64,000 nt of DNA, taken from assembly GCA_020342235.1 (NCBI GenBank), contig CP073218.1:1178001-1242000 (forward strand), in the 5' to 3' direction. The stretch is from Saccharomycopsis phalli (Eukaryota > Ascomycota > Saccharomycetes > Ascoideales > Saccharomycopsidaceae). Made by a program: the position numbers and the translations under genes. Of this stretch, positions 29,218-38,723 are shown piece after piece. The notes under the pieces were generated by a model. The model was not told the origin of the DNA and searched no databases. It worked only from the letters and a program-made list of their open reading frames with translations. How positions within the stretch are numbered: the stretch's first letter is position 1; every line of letters starts with the position of its first letter.

Positions 29218-31176
29218 CTACACAACCGCCTTTTCACGCAACGCATCCTTCATCAAACAAAACTTTTCCTCAAAACCCAAATCCTGGTGGCCAGGAATTC
29301 CCCCATACTTCAAGACATCCACCAATGGGTAGCTGTGTGCCGACCGGCTTGGGGAAATATACGTAATAACTGTTCCTTTGTTGGAGAGACACAACTTGTG
29401 ATGGTCTCTGAAGTTGAACTGAAACGACCCGTTGGAAAGCTCAAACATCACATAGAGATCGCACCGGTTGTATCTGCGAAGCCACACATCCTCACTGCGC
29501 ACACTGTCTTCATTTGAAACTTTGCAGAGATTCGACTTCATGTACTTTGCAAAGAAGTTGACAATCTCGCCCTCCTTCTTGAGTCCATATGGGAGCTGGT
29601 TCACCAGATAGTTTTCCGCGATCCAGCCCTTGTCAAGGTCGTTGATGATGTACCACAAGTCCTGCCCGTTAGCCAACTTCAACATGGTGTTTCCGTTGTT
29701 GAACAACACCCCGATATCGTTGGTTGAAAGCTGGTAGGAAAACCCATGTTTGTTGGAATAGTCCACCCACTTCGACACAAGCACCGGCTTCTCGTCCACT
29801 TGTACGTGTGAAGTTTCCGAGCGCATTCTCACCTGCCGCTGACACCCATTGATGCCGTCCAAACTGTCGAGACACTCTTTTGCAAGGATCTCGTCGGCCT
29901 TCAGCAAGCTTGGTGCCTCGGCATGAATCTCGCTGCTGAATCTTCGGATCACCTTTGGATCCGTGACCATCATTTCCCGGTACTTGCTCTTGGTATTGCC
30001 TGGCGAAAGCGAATGTGGGAGGATCTTCTTTGGCTTCTCGCTCTCAAGGTCTGACTTGAGAATCTCAATTGGGTTTTTGGAGCCCACTGACTCGCTGACA
30101 AGGCCCGAGGCCCGCTGGACGTTGACAAAGTTCTGGAGAGACACCAGAGGAGGCATGAACCCGAAGTCAGGTTCAGAAATGAGGATATCCTTTGGTAATC
30201 TGCCGGGAAACTGGCCCATGCGGAACCATGGATACTGGAGAATCTCGTCCATGGATGGCCGTTTCAATGGGTTGGTGTTGAGAATGTCTGAGATCACCTG
30301 CTTGGCCTCATCAGAGACATCCTTGTCGATTGGAAACGAGTAGTCGTTGACCTTGATACGCTCATAAATCTCATTCACTTCCTTGGACTGGAATGGCGGC
30401 TTGCCAAACAAAAGCGCATACATCATCACCCCAATCGACCAGGTGTCGACCTCAAAAGAGTGTCCTGTGACCTTCCCCGTCAAGACTTCTGGGGCAATGT
30501 AGTTTGGCGTACCACAAATGGTGTATTTGCGGGTCTTTCCTTGGGCAAGAACCGCGGCTAGTCCGAAATCTCCAATCTTGAGATTCATTTCAGGGTCAAA
30601 GAAGATGTTTCCGAGCTTCAAGTCTCGGTGGATCACCCGCCGGCTATGCATGTATTTGATGGCTCCAATGATTTGCACCATGAAAAAACGCACCTCTGGC
30701 TCGCTGAGCAACTTGCGGCGCTTCAACAAGTCCATCAAACTCTGGTTTGGACAGATCTCAAGCAAAATGTACACATTGACGTCGTCCTCAAAACAGTCGA
30801 TAAACTGCACAATGTTCGGGTGCGACATGGACTTGTGGATCTTAATCTCAGACAAGAGCTTTGTCTTGGTCTTTTCGTTCTTAATCGACGCCTTGGCAAT
30901 GGTTTTTGCCGCAAACACCCGCCCACTATCATCCTTAATCTGGAAACACCGGGCAAATCCTCCTTCACCCAAACAAGAGCCCCGGTTGTACTCACGACCC
31001 CCACGGGTTCTGATGGTGGAAGGAGGGGTTTTGCACAACGACGAAAGCTTTTCTCGCTTCTTCTTTGTCACTGGTTTCTCAATGCGATTGTGCTCATACT
31101 TTTGTTGTAAATTAGATCTGGAGTTAAGCTCCTTTGCTCCAAGTACTTGGAGAGGTTGACCGCGGATATTAGCCAT
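29218..31176 (-). CDS. CDC5: Polo-like kinase Cdc5
   Basis: 652 residues. Kinase domain about 62-317: Gly loop GEGGFARC (70-77), Lys91, HRDLKLGN (catalytic Asp175), DFG (193-195), activation-loop Thr209 in KYTICGTPNYIAPE. Two polo boxes form the C-terminal third: box 1 from WVDYSNKHGFSYQLS to LWYIIND, box 2 from WLRRYNRCDLYVMFEL to VLKYGG. The phosphopeptide-binding Trp (WVDYSNK) and the His-x-Lys pair (DHHKLCL) are kept. Polo kinases drive mitotic entry, Cdc14 release and cytokinesis at spindle poles, kinetochores and bud neck. Length is slightly under Saccharomyces Cdc5 (705) because the N-terminal tail, where APC degrons lie, is shorter. Upstream forkhead and CC...GG sites fit G2/M control. 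Confidence 0.96.
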   Translation of the reverse strand: MANIRGQPLQVLGAKELNSRSNLQQKYEHNRIEKPVTKKKREKLSSLCKTPPSTIRTRGGREYNRGSCLGEGGFARCFQIKDDSGRVFAAKTIAKASIKNEKTKTKLLSEIKIHKSMSHPNIVQFIDCFEDDVNVYILLEICPNQSLMDLLKRRKLLSEPEVRFFMVQIIGAIKYMHSRRVIHRDLKLGNIFFDPEMNLKIGDFGLAAVLAQGKTRKYTICGTPNYIAPEVLTGKVTGHSFEVDTWSIGVMMYALLFGKPPFQSKEVNEIYERIKVNDYSFPIDKDVSDEAKQVISDILNTNPLKRPSMDEILQYPWFRMGQFPGRLPKDILISEPDFGFMPPLVSLQNFVNVQRASGLVSESVGSKNPIEILKSDLESEKPKKILPHSLSPGNTKSKYREMMVTDPKVIRRFSSEIHAEAPSLLKADEILAKECLDSLDGINGCQRQVRMRSETSHVQVDEKPVLVSKWVDYSNKHGFSYQLSTNDIGVLFNNGNTMLKLANGQDLWYIINDLDKGWIAENYLVNQLPYGLKKEGEIVNFFAKYMKSNLCKVSNEDSVRSEDVWLRRYNRCDLYVMFELSNGSFQFNFRDHHKLCLSNKGTVITYISPSRSAHSYPLVDVLKYGGIPGHQDLGFEEKFCLMKDALREKAVV

Positions 31177-31965
31177 GGTCTGTAAGAAATTAAAAAAGTT
31201 TGGGCTGCACTTTTAGAAAACGTTTGTGCTTTTATACAATATTGGACGCATTTCGTTTTGGGTAACTTGTTTATTTACGCATTGCCTCATTGGGAATGAT
31301 TTGTTTGTTTGTATAAACATCACGTGTATATACAGGTTATGAGGCGATGGCGAGGGGTTGAATTCCAGGTGACTGGTGTTGCATTACGACATTGCTAATT
31401 ATTTGTGGTATTATTGGGATATTTGACTAATAAACTGGTACAAGTACGAGGCTGCAAGGTATAGATTGGGATCATCACGTTACTAGCGACTGCGAAATAT
31501 ATTGTGTTTGAACGATATTGTTGGTATTGGCTGGGATTGGTTATACTCTGTTTAATCTGTTATAATAACCTTTTGAACAATCTCTTGAATCTGTTAACAA
31601 TCTGTTAACAATCTGTTAGCAATCTGTTAACAATCTGTTAGCAATCTGTTAACAATCTGTTGAATAATCTGTTAACAATCTGTTATAATAATCTGTTATA
31701 ATAATCTGTTATAATAATCTATTATAATAATCTATTATAGCACTCGTTATAACTATCTATTATAACTATCTATTATCACAGTCTATTATAACAATCGTTC
31801 TAATATCGTTAATAATCGTTCTAACATCGTTTTAACATTGTTAACAATCGTTAATATTTCATCGTTAACAATCGTTAATAGTTAATCGTTACCTTGCTAA
31901 TCCTCGCTACAATCTTAACCTCACCTCACCTCTTTCCAAGTCCCTTTATTTCCACATTCTCCATC
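31177..31965. other. CDC5 upstream region and AATCTGTTAAC satellite
   Basis: The divergent spacer between CDC5 and the coiled-coil gene. The CDC5-proximal third holds putative cell-cycle sites (separate entry). The other half, about 31550-31880, is a satellite of 11-12 bp units (AATCTGTTAAC, AATCTGTTATAAT, AATCGTTAAC) up to the next promoter. Confidence 0.7.
31272..31319 (-). promoter_or_regulatory. Putative Fkh/Mcm1-type sites upstream of CDC5
   Basis: Two forkhead consensus words (GTAAATA as TATTTAC at 31272-31278; ATAAACA at 31313-31319) flank CCTCATTGGG (31285-31294), which fits the CC(N6)GG outline of an MADS-box site. In Saccharomyces, CDC5 belongs to the Mcm1-Fkh2 CLB2 cluster. Positions about 100-145 bp upstream of the start. 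The words are short, so chance is possible. Confidence 0.35.
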
Positions 31966-32853
31966 ATGATTTTCGAACTCTTCCTCATCCTTTTAGCCTA
32001 CAACATCTTCCGCGAATGCTACACAAACTTCACCAAAAACTTCCAGACAGATCGGATCAGAAGCCTAGTATACAATGATAAATCCCAGCACTTGGAGAAA
32101 CTAAAAGAGTCTGTTGCCGATACAGAAGCCATGATCAAATCGCTAGAAGCAGAGGTGTCGCAAAGTAGCCGCAAAATCATCCAGCTCATGACCTCCAACA
32201 ACAAAAAAAAATGTGACTTTGAATCCGTGAGCCAGCAGCTATCAGTGATGAACAAAGAGTACAGCGAGACGACAGATGGGTTGAAACAGATGCAGGGAGT
32301 CCCAGAAGAGTACGAAAAGTCCAAAGTCAAGATGCTTATGATGACAACCAACAAGGAGAAGTTGACGTCGAAACTCGCCAAGTACAATTCAAACAGCCAG
32401 AAAATTATCAAGTCTATCAATGAGTTGACTATAAAAAATTTTGAGGCCAACAACGACATTGAGGACAATCTTCTAGACGCATTGAAGGAAATCGAATTGG
32501 AGAACCAGCGACTTCAGGAGGTGTGTCGTGAGCTGTATGATAGTGTGAAACACCATAAACTTAAAATGGTTGGTCTTCTCAACGAATTGACGGAGTACAA
32601 AGAACGCGACCTTGTGACCTATGTCAAGTTGAAGTTGATTGAGTTGGAGCATCTCTTGGAAAAAATGGGCATTATCAAGTTGCAGTTGCAGGGAAAGAAG
32701 CTGGAGTTGAACCAGAAGTATTTTGTAGTTGAGTCGTTGGAGTTTGAAATCAAGAAGAAGAAGCGTGAGTTAGTGAGAACAGATAAGATTGATCGGAATG
32801 ATACTGTTAAATTTTTGAGAAATTCAATAGAGGAGAGCAGGGAGTCGTATTGA
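31966..32853 (+). CDS. Orphan coiled-coil protein with N-terminal hydrophobic segment
   Basis: 295 residues from Met-31966; the upstream in-frame Met at 31894 lies in spacer sequence and adds a low-quality leader. Residues 1-15 (MIFELFLILLAYNIF) are hydrophobic and could be a membrane anchor or a buried helix. From about 40 to 280 almost everything is predicted coiled coil by eye: heptads rich in Leu, Lys, Glu and Asn, e.g. HLEKLKESVADTEAMIKSLE and LKEIELENQRLQEVCREL. No motif identifies the family. Kinetochore (Nuf2/Spc25-like), spindle-pole and tethering proteins are all possible, and I cannot choose. A missing upstream exon is unlikely because the upstream DNA is satellite. Confidence 0.6.
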   Translation: MIFELFLILLAYNIFRECYTNFTKNFQTDRIRSLVYNDKSQHLEKLKESVADTEAMIKSLEAEVSQSSRKIIQLMTSNNKKKCDFESVSQQLSVMNKEYSETTDGLKQMQGVPEEYEKSKVKMLMMTTNKEKLTSKLAKYNSNSQKIIKSINELTIKNFEANNDIEDNLLDALKEIELENQRLQEVCRELYDSVKHHKLKMVGLLNELTEYKERDLVTYVKLKLIELEHLLEKMGIIKLQLQGKKLELNQKYFVVESLEFEIKKKKRELVRTDKIDRNDTVKFLRNSIEESRESY

Positions 32854-34058
32854 TATGAGATGGTTGAGATGGGTGTTTCATGTAATGTGAATATCAACAA
32901 TGAGCAAATGTGAATAGCAAGACATGGAAGCTATATGACGGCGTATAGAGGCGATTGCCAAACTATACGCTGACAGACTATTGTCTAGAGTCTATGTTTC
33001 TTGTTACGCTTGCTTGTCTGTGCTATGTTTATGACCTCAATTTATGTTTTTGCTTATTGCTGGTGTAAATATATCATGCTTATAGCTACTTACATTTTCT
33101 TGTCTTTTTGGTGTTCTGATTCAGAATTGTGATTGACCAAGGTATTCAAAGCCTAAGAGCTGCGGGCCAAGTGTTGTATATTAATGTATAAAGGTGTAAT
33201 ATAATAACTAGAATACGAGTGGGTAAAATAGCTAAAATATATTGACCTGACTGTTTAGAAAGTCTGACTATTTATTGAAAAAAGGGCATTCGTTCTTTTT
33301 GAAGGGAATGGTCTAGCCAAATCCATTTGTACAGAAGACTGGGCCAGAAAACGTGTTGGGAGAAAAGACTAGAAAAAGAACAAATTCAGAGAAGAACAAA
33401 TAAGATGCTTTAAAAAGGATAAGTTATGAGAGGATGCTGTTTGCAGGGAATGGACTTGTCTGGGCCTTTTCCTTTGAGCCAGACGGGAAATAAACAAAAA
33501 TACCTCTTTGGCCATTTTAGTTTTACACTCTTTACTGGACATTGTCTATACTGGATTGGAATTGGTCGATTGCCATTGTACTGTGGATGAGTAAATCTTT
33601 GATGTATACCATTTTTGCAATGTCCAGTGGAGATAATGCAGTTTAAAAGGGTTAAACTACAAATGGCAATTTGGATGAATAGCAAGAATAAACGGTTGGT
33701 TTGTTTTTGTACAGTAGGCTGTTGAGAATGTTGTTGATCTGAGTGGTGAAGATTAAAGTGGAAATCAATGGAATGTTACTGATTTCCACAATTTTTGACT
33801 ACATATTGTTTAAATGTCTTTATTACATTTTTTCAGCCACTTACTAGTTGATCAGATGTGCTCATCACAGTTTGTTAACTATACATCACTTGACTATTAC
33901 TAGCTCACTAAATCTAGCTCACTAAATCTAGCTCACTAAATCTAGCTCACTAAATCTGGCTTACCATTTCTTACTATTTCTTATTACTCCTAGCTCACTA
34001 CATCCACCTTACTATTCCAAACCTATCACTACATTGTATTTCCATCTCGTCCACTCAG
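32854..34058. other. Spacer, no gene recognised
   Basis: AT-rich. A 14-bp unit (CTAGCTCACTAAAT) is repeated four times at about 33900-33960. A minus-strand frame at 33410-33685 has no recognisable homology. Confidence 0.5.
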
Positions 34059-34976
34059 CTACTCTGTCCGCTTGATAAATGACACCAACGTATCCATAAA
34101 CTTCTCTGGAGCCTCACTAATCAACCAATGGCCAGTATCAAAGCTCTTTAGCGACGCCCCCGGGAAATACCGGTACACATCCGGAATCGTCGCCTCGTTG
34201 ATGAAATTGCTGCGCTTCGCCTTGAGAAACAACGCAGGATGGTGAAACTGCCGCCCCGTAAGATCAGGCCACGCGCCTATCGTCTCTAGAACATTGTGCT
34301 TCACAAAGGCCTCGACAGGCTCCTTGAAATGCACATACTCATCGTTATAATCGACACTCGGGTCGCCAAAATTGTGCTTGGTGACCTTGTTGGTCAAACC
34401 GTGCACCAAGAACAATCGAACAAGGTACAGTGGCTCGTACTTTTCCAAGTACGCAATGGCCTTCTCCCTCCACTTCTTATCGGTCTTCTTGATGCTCTTG
34501 CTCGTCTCCAAGCTGTGCATTCCGGCCAAGTCCGACGCAAACCCCAGAGCCAAACTCGCACCCACGGGCGAGTTGTCTACACAAACCAACCGGTCTAGCA
34601 ATTCGCCGTGCTTGAGAGCCACACACATGGCGACTTTGGCCCCCATGGAATGGCCCACGAGTGTGACGTTGGTCATTTTGCGCTCGGCAAGAAAGTTGCT
34701 CACGTCTTCAGCCATGGCCAAGTAGTCAAACGGAGCAAAGTTGGGCGAGTCCCCGTGGTTCCGGAGATCCACCGAGTACACTGGCCGGTTGATCTGGTGC
34801 ACTAGCTTACTAGCGACCATGGTATAATTGGCTTTGGACCCAAACAAGCCGTGCAAAAACACAATTGGTTTACAGTCGACTGGGCCCTTGGGGAGCGCAA
34901 GGTTATATTCCAAGCTTACTGGCACTTTGGAGGCGATTTGCCCGGCGGATTTGAGTAGGAGGGCAGTGTGTCGCAT
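34059..34976 (-). CDS. IMO32: Mitochondrial alpha/beta hydrolase of the ABHD11/IMO32/EAT1 family
   Basis: 305 residues from Met-34976. Thirteen more codons are open upstream but translate the GAGT tandem repeat (SLTHSLTHS), so the internal Met is preferred; it starts a short basic/hydrophobic leader (MRHTALLLKSAGQIASKVP) suited to mitochondrial import. Family landmarks: oxyanion loop LHGLFGSKANY, SVDLRNHGDSP, nucleophile elbow VGHSMGAK (Ser110), and DTGHWL (His283). This family includes ABHD11 in animals and, in yeasts, Imo32 and Eat1; Eat1 makes ethyl acetate by alcohol acyl transfer. The two paralogues cannot be separated by eye, so the symbol is provisional. Confidence 0.8.
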   Translation of the reverse strand: MRHTALLLKSAGQIASKVPVSLEYNLALPKGPVDCKPIVFLHGLFGSKANYTMVASKLVHQINRPVYSVDLRNHGDSPNFAPFDYLAMAEDVSNFLAERKMTNVTLVGHSMGAKVAMCVALKHGELLDRLVCVDNSPVGASLALGFASDLAGMHSLETSKSIKKTDKKWREKAIAYLEKYEPLYLVRLFLVHGLTNKVTKHNFGDPSVDYNDEYVHFKEPVEAFVKHNVLETIGAWPDLTGRQFHHPALFLKAKRSNFINEATIPDVYRYFPGASLKSFDTGHWLISEAPEKFMDTLVSFIKRTE

Positions 34977-35240
34977 TGAGTGAGTGAGTGAGTGAGTGAG
35001 TGAGTGAGATTTCACGTCAGGGTAGCATGATGGAGTGGATGTGGGTATTTCAGGTGAATTATGATATTAGAATGATAGATGTGGTATAAATATGATGTAG
35101 ATTGGTATAAATATGGTATAAATATGGTATAAATATGATATAGATATGATATAGATATGATATAGATATGATATAGATATGATATAGATATGATATAGAT
35201 ATGATATAGATATGATAAAGATATAATATAGATATGATGG
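34977..35240. repeat. GAGT run and TATGATATAGA satellite upstream of IMO32
   Basis: (GAGT)n at about 34977-35008 touches the start codon. Further upstream, about 35080-35240, AAATATGGTAT then TATGATATAGA 12-bp units repeat about ten times. Confidence 0.9.
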
Positions 35241-36123
35241 ATTATGGATAATTCATAGTCGTTCTGACTAATTCATAAATCTTAAATTCCAGATCAAGAA
35301 CCCATTACAAAATGGCAAATACTAGTAAATAGATCTCACAAGACCCTGCACAAACAGATTCGTCCAAACTCACCACCTAAAGACAAACTACTCCAAAGCT
35401 TAGCACTGAATAATCTTACGCTTGATTAATCAATTTTGTGAAAAAGTCTAGTATCAAGACAAAATTCCAAGGGTTGTTGAAATACCAGGAATCATGAAAC
35501 CCAATGGTCATTGTGAGAATTCCTCAACGTTTCACTCAAAGGTTTGTGGCTCAGGAAATAATCAAGGTTTACGCCGAGCTAGTCTGACTCTTAAAAATGA
35601 ATGCAATATACACCACATTACTCGTTCTTTTGACACTCAATCATTTACCGGAGTATATTATAGACATTACAAATAAATAATTTTACTATTATCATTACAA
35701 CCCATCATCATCTATCTAATCTTGTACTGAGTACATAGAAACGCACTCGCCATTTAGCAAACTCCACAACACTATTCCAACTCCATTGCCTGGTAATTAT
35801 TTCCCCCATTGTGTAAATCTTCACTTTACACATCGCCAATCATCCTCGACTGAATTTAAGCACGTTTATACTGTTCAAGATGCCCATAGATATAAGGTGT
35901 ACCAAAGTTTAGATAAATGTCATGATTCAGCAGCAGACATATTGCAATTACAAATCCAAGGCGCAGAAAATAGAAAGTAGGGCACCGAGCCAATGATTAT
36001 TAAACCTTGCACCACCATCACTCTTTACAGCCATTTGCAGTATACCAACTCATTGGTTAAAAACCAAAACACTCTCGGCAAAAATCCTTGGAAAATGCTT
36101 CACCATCAAACGACATTGGTACA
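35241..36123. other. Spacer, no gene recognised
   Basis: Unique AT-rich DNA. Open frames of 60-100 codons occur on the plus strand but show no signal, motif or homology I recognise. Confidence 0.45.
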
Positions 36124-36666
36124 TTATTCAAAGTCACACTCGACAAGCCAGTTGTTTTCCTGTATGTGCGCATCAACAATCCGAAGAAACTTCGACATCG
36201 AGTTCACCTTCTTTTCAAACTTCACTGGGTCAATCACCGACACAATCTCAATACTGCTCAAGTTGAATCGTTTTGGGGGTATAGACGCGGCGTGAATCTG
36301 CTTAAACCCCATTATATCCAGATGAAGCTGGTCTCTTTCCATCAACGCCTCCATGATGGATCTTCTCACATACTTTAGCTTGGGATTGACACTGTTGGTG
36401 TAAACATCACCCACCAAGTAGATTTTATCCAAGTTTTCGTAATATGAAGGGTAGTCGATAATAGTCGTGGCATTGCACTTGTTAACAGCAATGGTAAGCC
36501 GGAGCAATTCACATGAAAGATTATCGTATTCATTTATAAGAGCCACGGGATCTTCCAACGGATTTGTTTCTATTTCATTGCATATGTTTTTGGTGATTCT
36601 CTTGGCCAAGCTGTCTAACTGGTAAACGTAGTCGGCTTTTAATCGAAGTGCAGCAGCCACTTTCAT
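36124..36666 (-). CDS. DIP1984-family protein, bacterial-type (candidate lateral transfer)
   Basis: 180 residues. The layout matches the bacterial DIP1984 family (often annotated septicolysin), as I remember it: N-terminus MKVAAALRLKADYVYQLDSL, an EDPVALINEYDNL segment, then LLRLTIAVNKCNATT (family LI.RINRTN), then MEALMERDQLHLDI (family L..ALARRD.LRL), then SSIEIVSVIDPVKFEKKVN and an ending AHIQENNWLVECD (family IQ..NW...L). Between the NAT and RRSIMEAL blocks there is an extra Tyr-rich loop of about 30 residues. The family is rare in fungi. Function is unknown; the name septicolysin is not evidence of lysin activity. No introns; codon use is not strikingly different from neighbours, suggesting an old transfer. 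The start is the first Met and matches the bacterial start. Confidence 0.75.
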   Translation of the reverse strand: MKVAAALRLKADYVYQLDSLAKRITKNICNEIETNPLEDPVALINEYDNLSCELLRLTIAVNKCNATTIIDYPSYYENLDKIYLVGDVYTNSVNPKLKYVRRSIMEALMERDQLHLDIMGFKQIHAASIPPKRFNLSSIEIVSVIDPVKFEKKVNSMSKFLRIVDAHIQENNWLVECDFE

Positions 36667-37254
36667 GATTAAATTTTGAAATAAAGTATTTGGTGTGAAT
36701 TTCCAAGTGCGGCGGGATATAAATATTTATAGAATATTGATGAGAAACAGGCGACTGCTTTGCGAAATTGGAATGATGATTAGTGAACATGATTTGAAAT
36801 TGTTACATGATGCATTGTGCCTGATCAAAATGTCTGGTTAATGAATACCAAGATATTTTCCAAATGGAGGATAATCTTGAATTATTTTTCATTTGGAAAA
36901 TACTGGAGATTCTAGAGACTAAGTATTAACATGATGGGCATATCAAACGGTGCACTAAAGACAGTTGGATCAATTTCTTGAATATACAATTGGACTGGTT
37001 CTGGTATCTTGGAATAATATTTCCCATGGCGTTGATTTCATGGTGCCATATTGTGAATCATATTCCTTCTGAACATATGACTTGTTCCAACACGTGCTGA
37101 TTGAAGCCTCAAAAATCCCAAACCCTTTGCTAAATCATTGATTAAATCACCCATTTATCATCTCCACAGTGTGTGTGTCATTCACACGTGACATTTCGTT
37201 GAATCACGTGACATTATATATCATGCTGCACCGCGCCTCTCCAGGATTACCACC
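36667..37254. other. Divergent spacer upstream of NIT3
   Basis: No gene. Near the NIT3 start, two close CACGTG words (about 37187 and 37205) precede ATTATATATC, a possible bHLH-responsive promoter with TATA element about 35 bp before the ATG. Confidence 0.5.
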
Positions 37255-38145
37255 ATGTCTCCATTATTACGCAAACTCAACGTCGCTTTAATCCAGTTAT
37301 CTGCTGGCTTTGACAAGACCAAGAACCTCAATCATTTCAAAACATTTATCGATCGTGCTATCGCAAACTCCAAGTCGAAACTCGATCTCATTGTTTTGCC
37401 CGAATGCTTCAACTCCCCTTACGCAGTCAAGGAGTTTCGAAACTATGCCGAGAAGATTCCAGGCGGTGAGACCACCCGATTTCTCTCTGATATTGCCAAG
37501 AAAAACAACATCTTCATCGTCGGAGGCTCAATCCCTGAGTTGGGCGACAACGACCACATTTACAACACCTCAGTGACATTTGACCGGACTGGCGAGATCA
37601 TTGGAACCCACCGGAAGGCTCACTTGTTTGACATTGACATTCCTGGGCAAATCACATTCAAGGAAAGCGTCACTCTTAGCGCGGGTAACCAGGCATCGGT
37701 CCACACGTTGGGCGAGTTTGGCAAAGTCGGGGTCGGTATTTGCTACGACATCCGGTTCCCGGAATTGGCGCAAATTGGCGCAAGAAACGGCGCATTTGCC
37801 CAGATTTACCCGGGGGCGTTCAACACCACCACCGGCCCGTTGCATTGGCACCTTCTAGCCAGGGCTCGTGCCGTGGATAACCAAGTGTATGTGATTCTCG
37901 CGTCTCCGGCACGTGACTTGAGTTCTGACTACCATGCCTATGGCCATTCGTTGGTGGTTGATCCGTATGGCAAGATTGTTGCCGAGGCTGGCGAGGGTGA
38001 GGAGATTGTGTATGCTGAGTTGGATCCCGAGGTTATTAGCAGTGTTCGGGCCGGGATTCCTGTTACTCAGCAACGTCGTTTTGATATTTATCATGACGTT
38101 TCCAAGGGAGCCCAGGTGAGTGGTCTTGATGAGATACAGGAGTAG
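37255..38145 (+). CDS. NIT3: Nit3/Nit2-type omega-amidase (nitrilase superfamily)
   Basis: 296 residues, typical for the nitrilase branch 10 enzymes. Catalytic triad Glu50 (IVLPECFNSPY), Lys121 (HRKAHLFDIDIPG) and Cys163 (GVGICYDIRFPEL). The stretch KAHLFDIDIPGQITFKES is characteristic of omega-amidase (Nit2/yeast Nit3), which hydrolyses alpha-ketoglutaramate and alpha-ketosuccinamate, closing the glutamine transaminase pathway. Nit1-type enzymes, which repair deaminated glutathione, differ in this loop. No strong targeting signal; cytosolic or mitochondrial. Confidence 0.93.
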   Translation: MSPLLRKLNVALIQLSAGFDKTKNLNHFKTFIDRAIANSKSKLDLIVLPECFNSPYAVKEFRNYAEKIPGGETTRFLSDIAKKNNIFIVGGSIPELGDNDHIYNTSVTFDRTGEIIGTHRKAHLFDIDIPGQITFKESVTLSAGNQASVHTLGEFGKVGVGICYDIRFPELAQIGARNGAFAQIYPGAFNTTTGPLHWHLLARARAVDNQVYVILASPARDLSSDYHAYGHSLVVDPYGKIVAEAGEGEEIVYAELDPEVISSVRAGIPVTQQRRFDIYHDVSKGAQVSGLDEIQE

Positions 38146-38723
38146 GTTGATGGTATGTTGTAGAGAAATGATGTTGGTTGACATGCTATTGACAAATGAT
38201 GTTGGCTGACATGCTATGGACAATTGACTAGTTGGTTGACATTCTATTGACAAATGACTTTATAGTTTTAGTAATTGACATGCTGATTGACAATTGATCA
38301 TGTGACAACTGTAATGGGCAGGTAATGCCACTCAACATTATACCTACTGTTATTAAATACAATCAACAATATAACCTAGCAAGAGACCTACTTAGTCAGA
38401 GAAATCCGCCACACATTCAATCAAAAGAAACAAATAGTTTAGATATTCTCCTCATCCTTATCCTGTAGTTTGATATGACTCAAGTACATCTGCTAGGAAT
38501 TGAATTTTACATTTGTTAATTGGCAATACGTAGTGCAATCGGATCAACAAATAATATCTTCCATTGAGAATAGCCGTAGGACGACTAAACGTTATTAATC
38601 ATGTTTGTATAAATTCCTATTCTTCTTGTAGCCTTCCATTTTGCTATTAATCCACCAAGTCAATGTCTACATATATCAGAATTGTACATTAAAGAACCAA
38701 AACATACACCGCCGCCTTTCATC
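38146..38723. other. Convergent spacer NIT3/YPK9
   Basis: GTTGACATGCTATTGACAAA words repeat four times at about 38170-38290. The rest is AT-rich and holds no gene. Confidence 0.6.
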
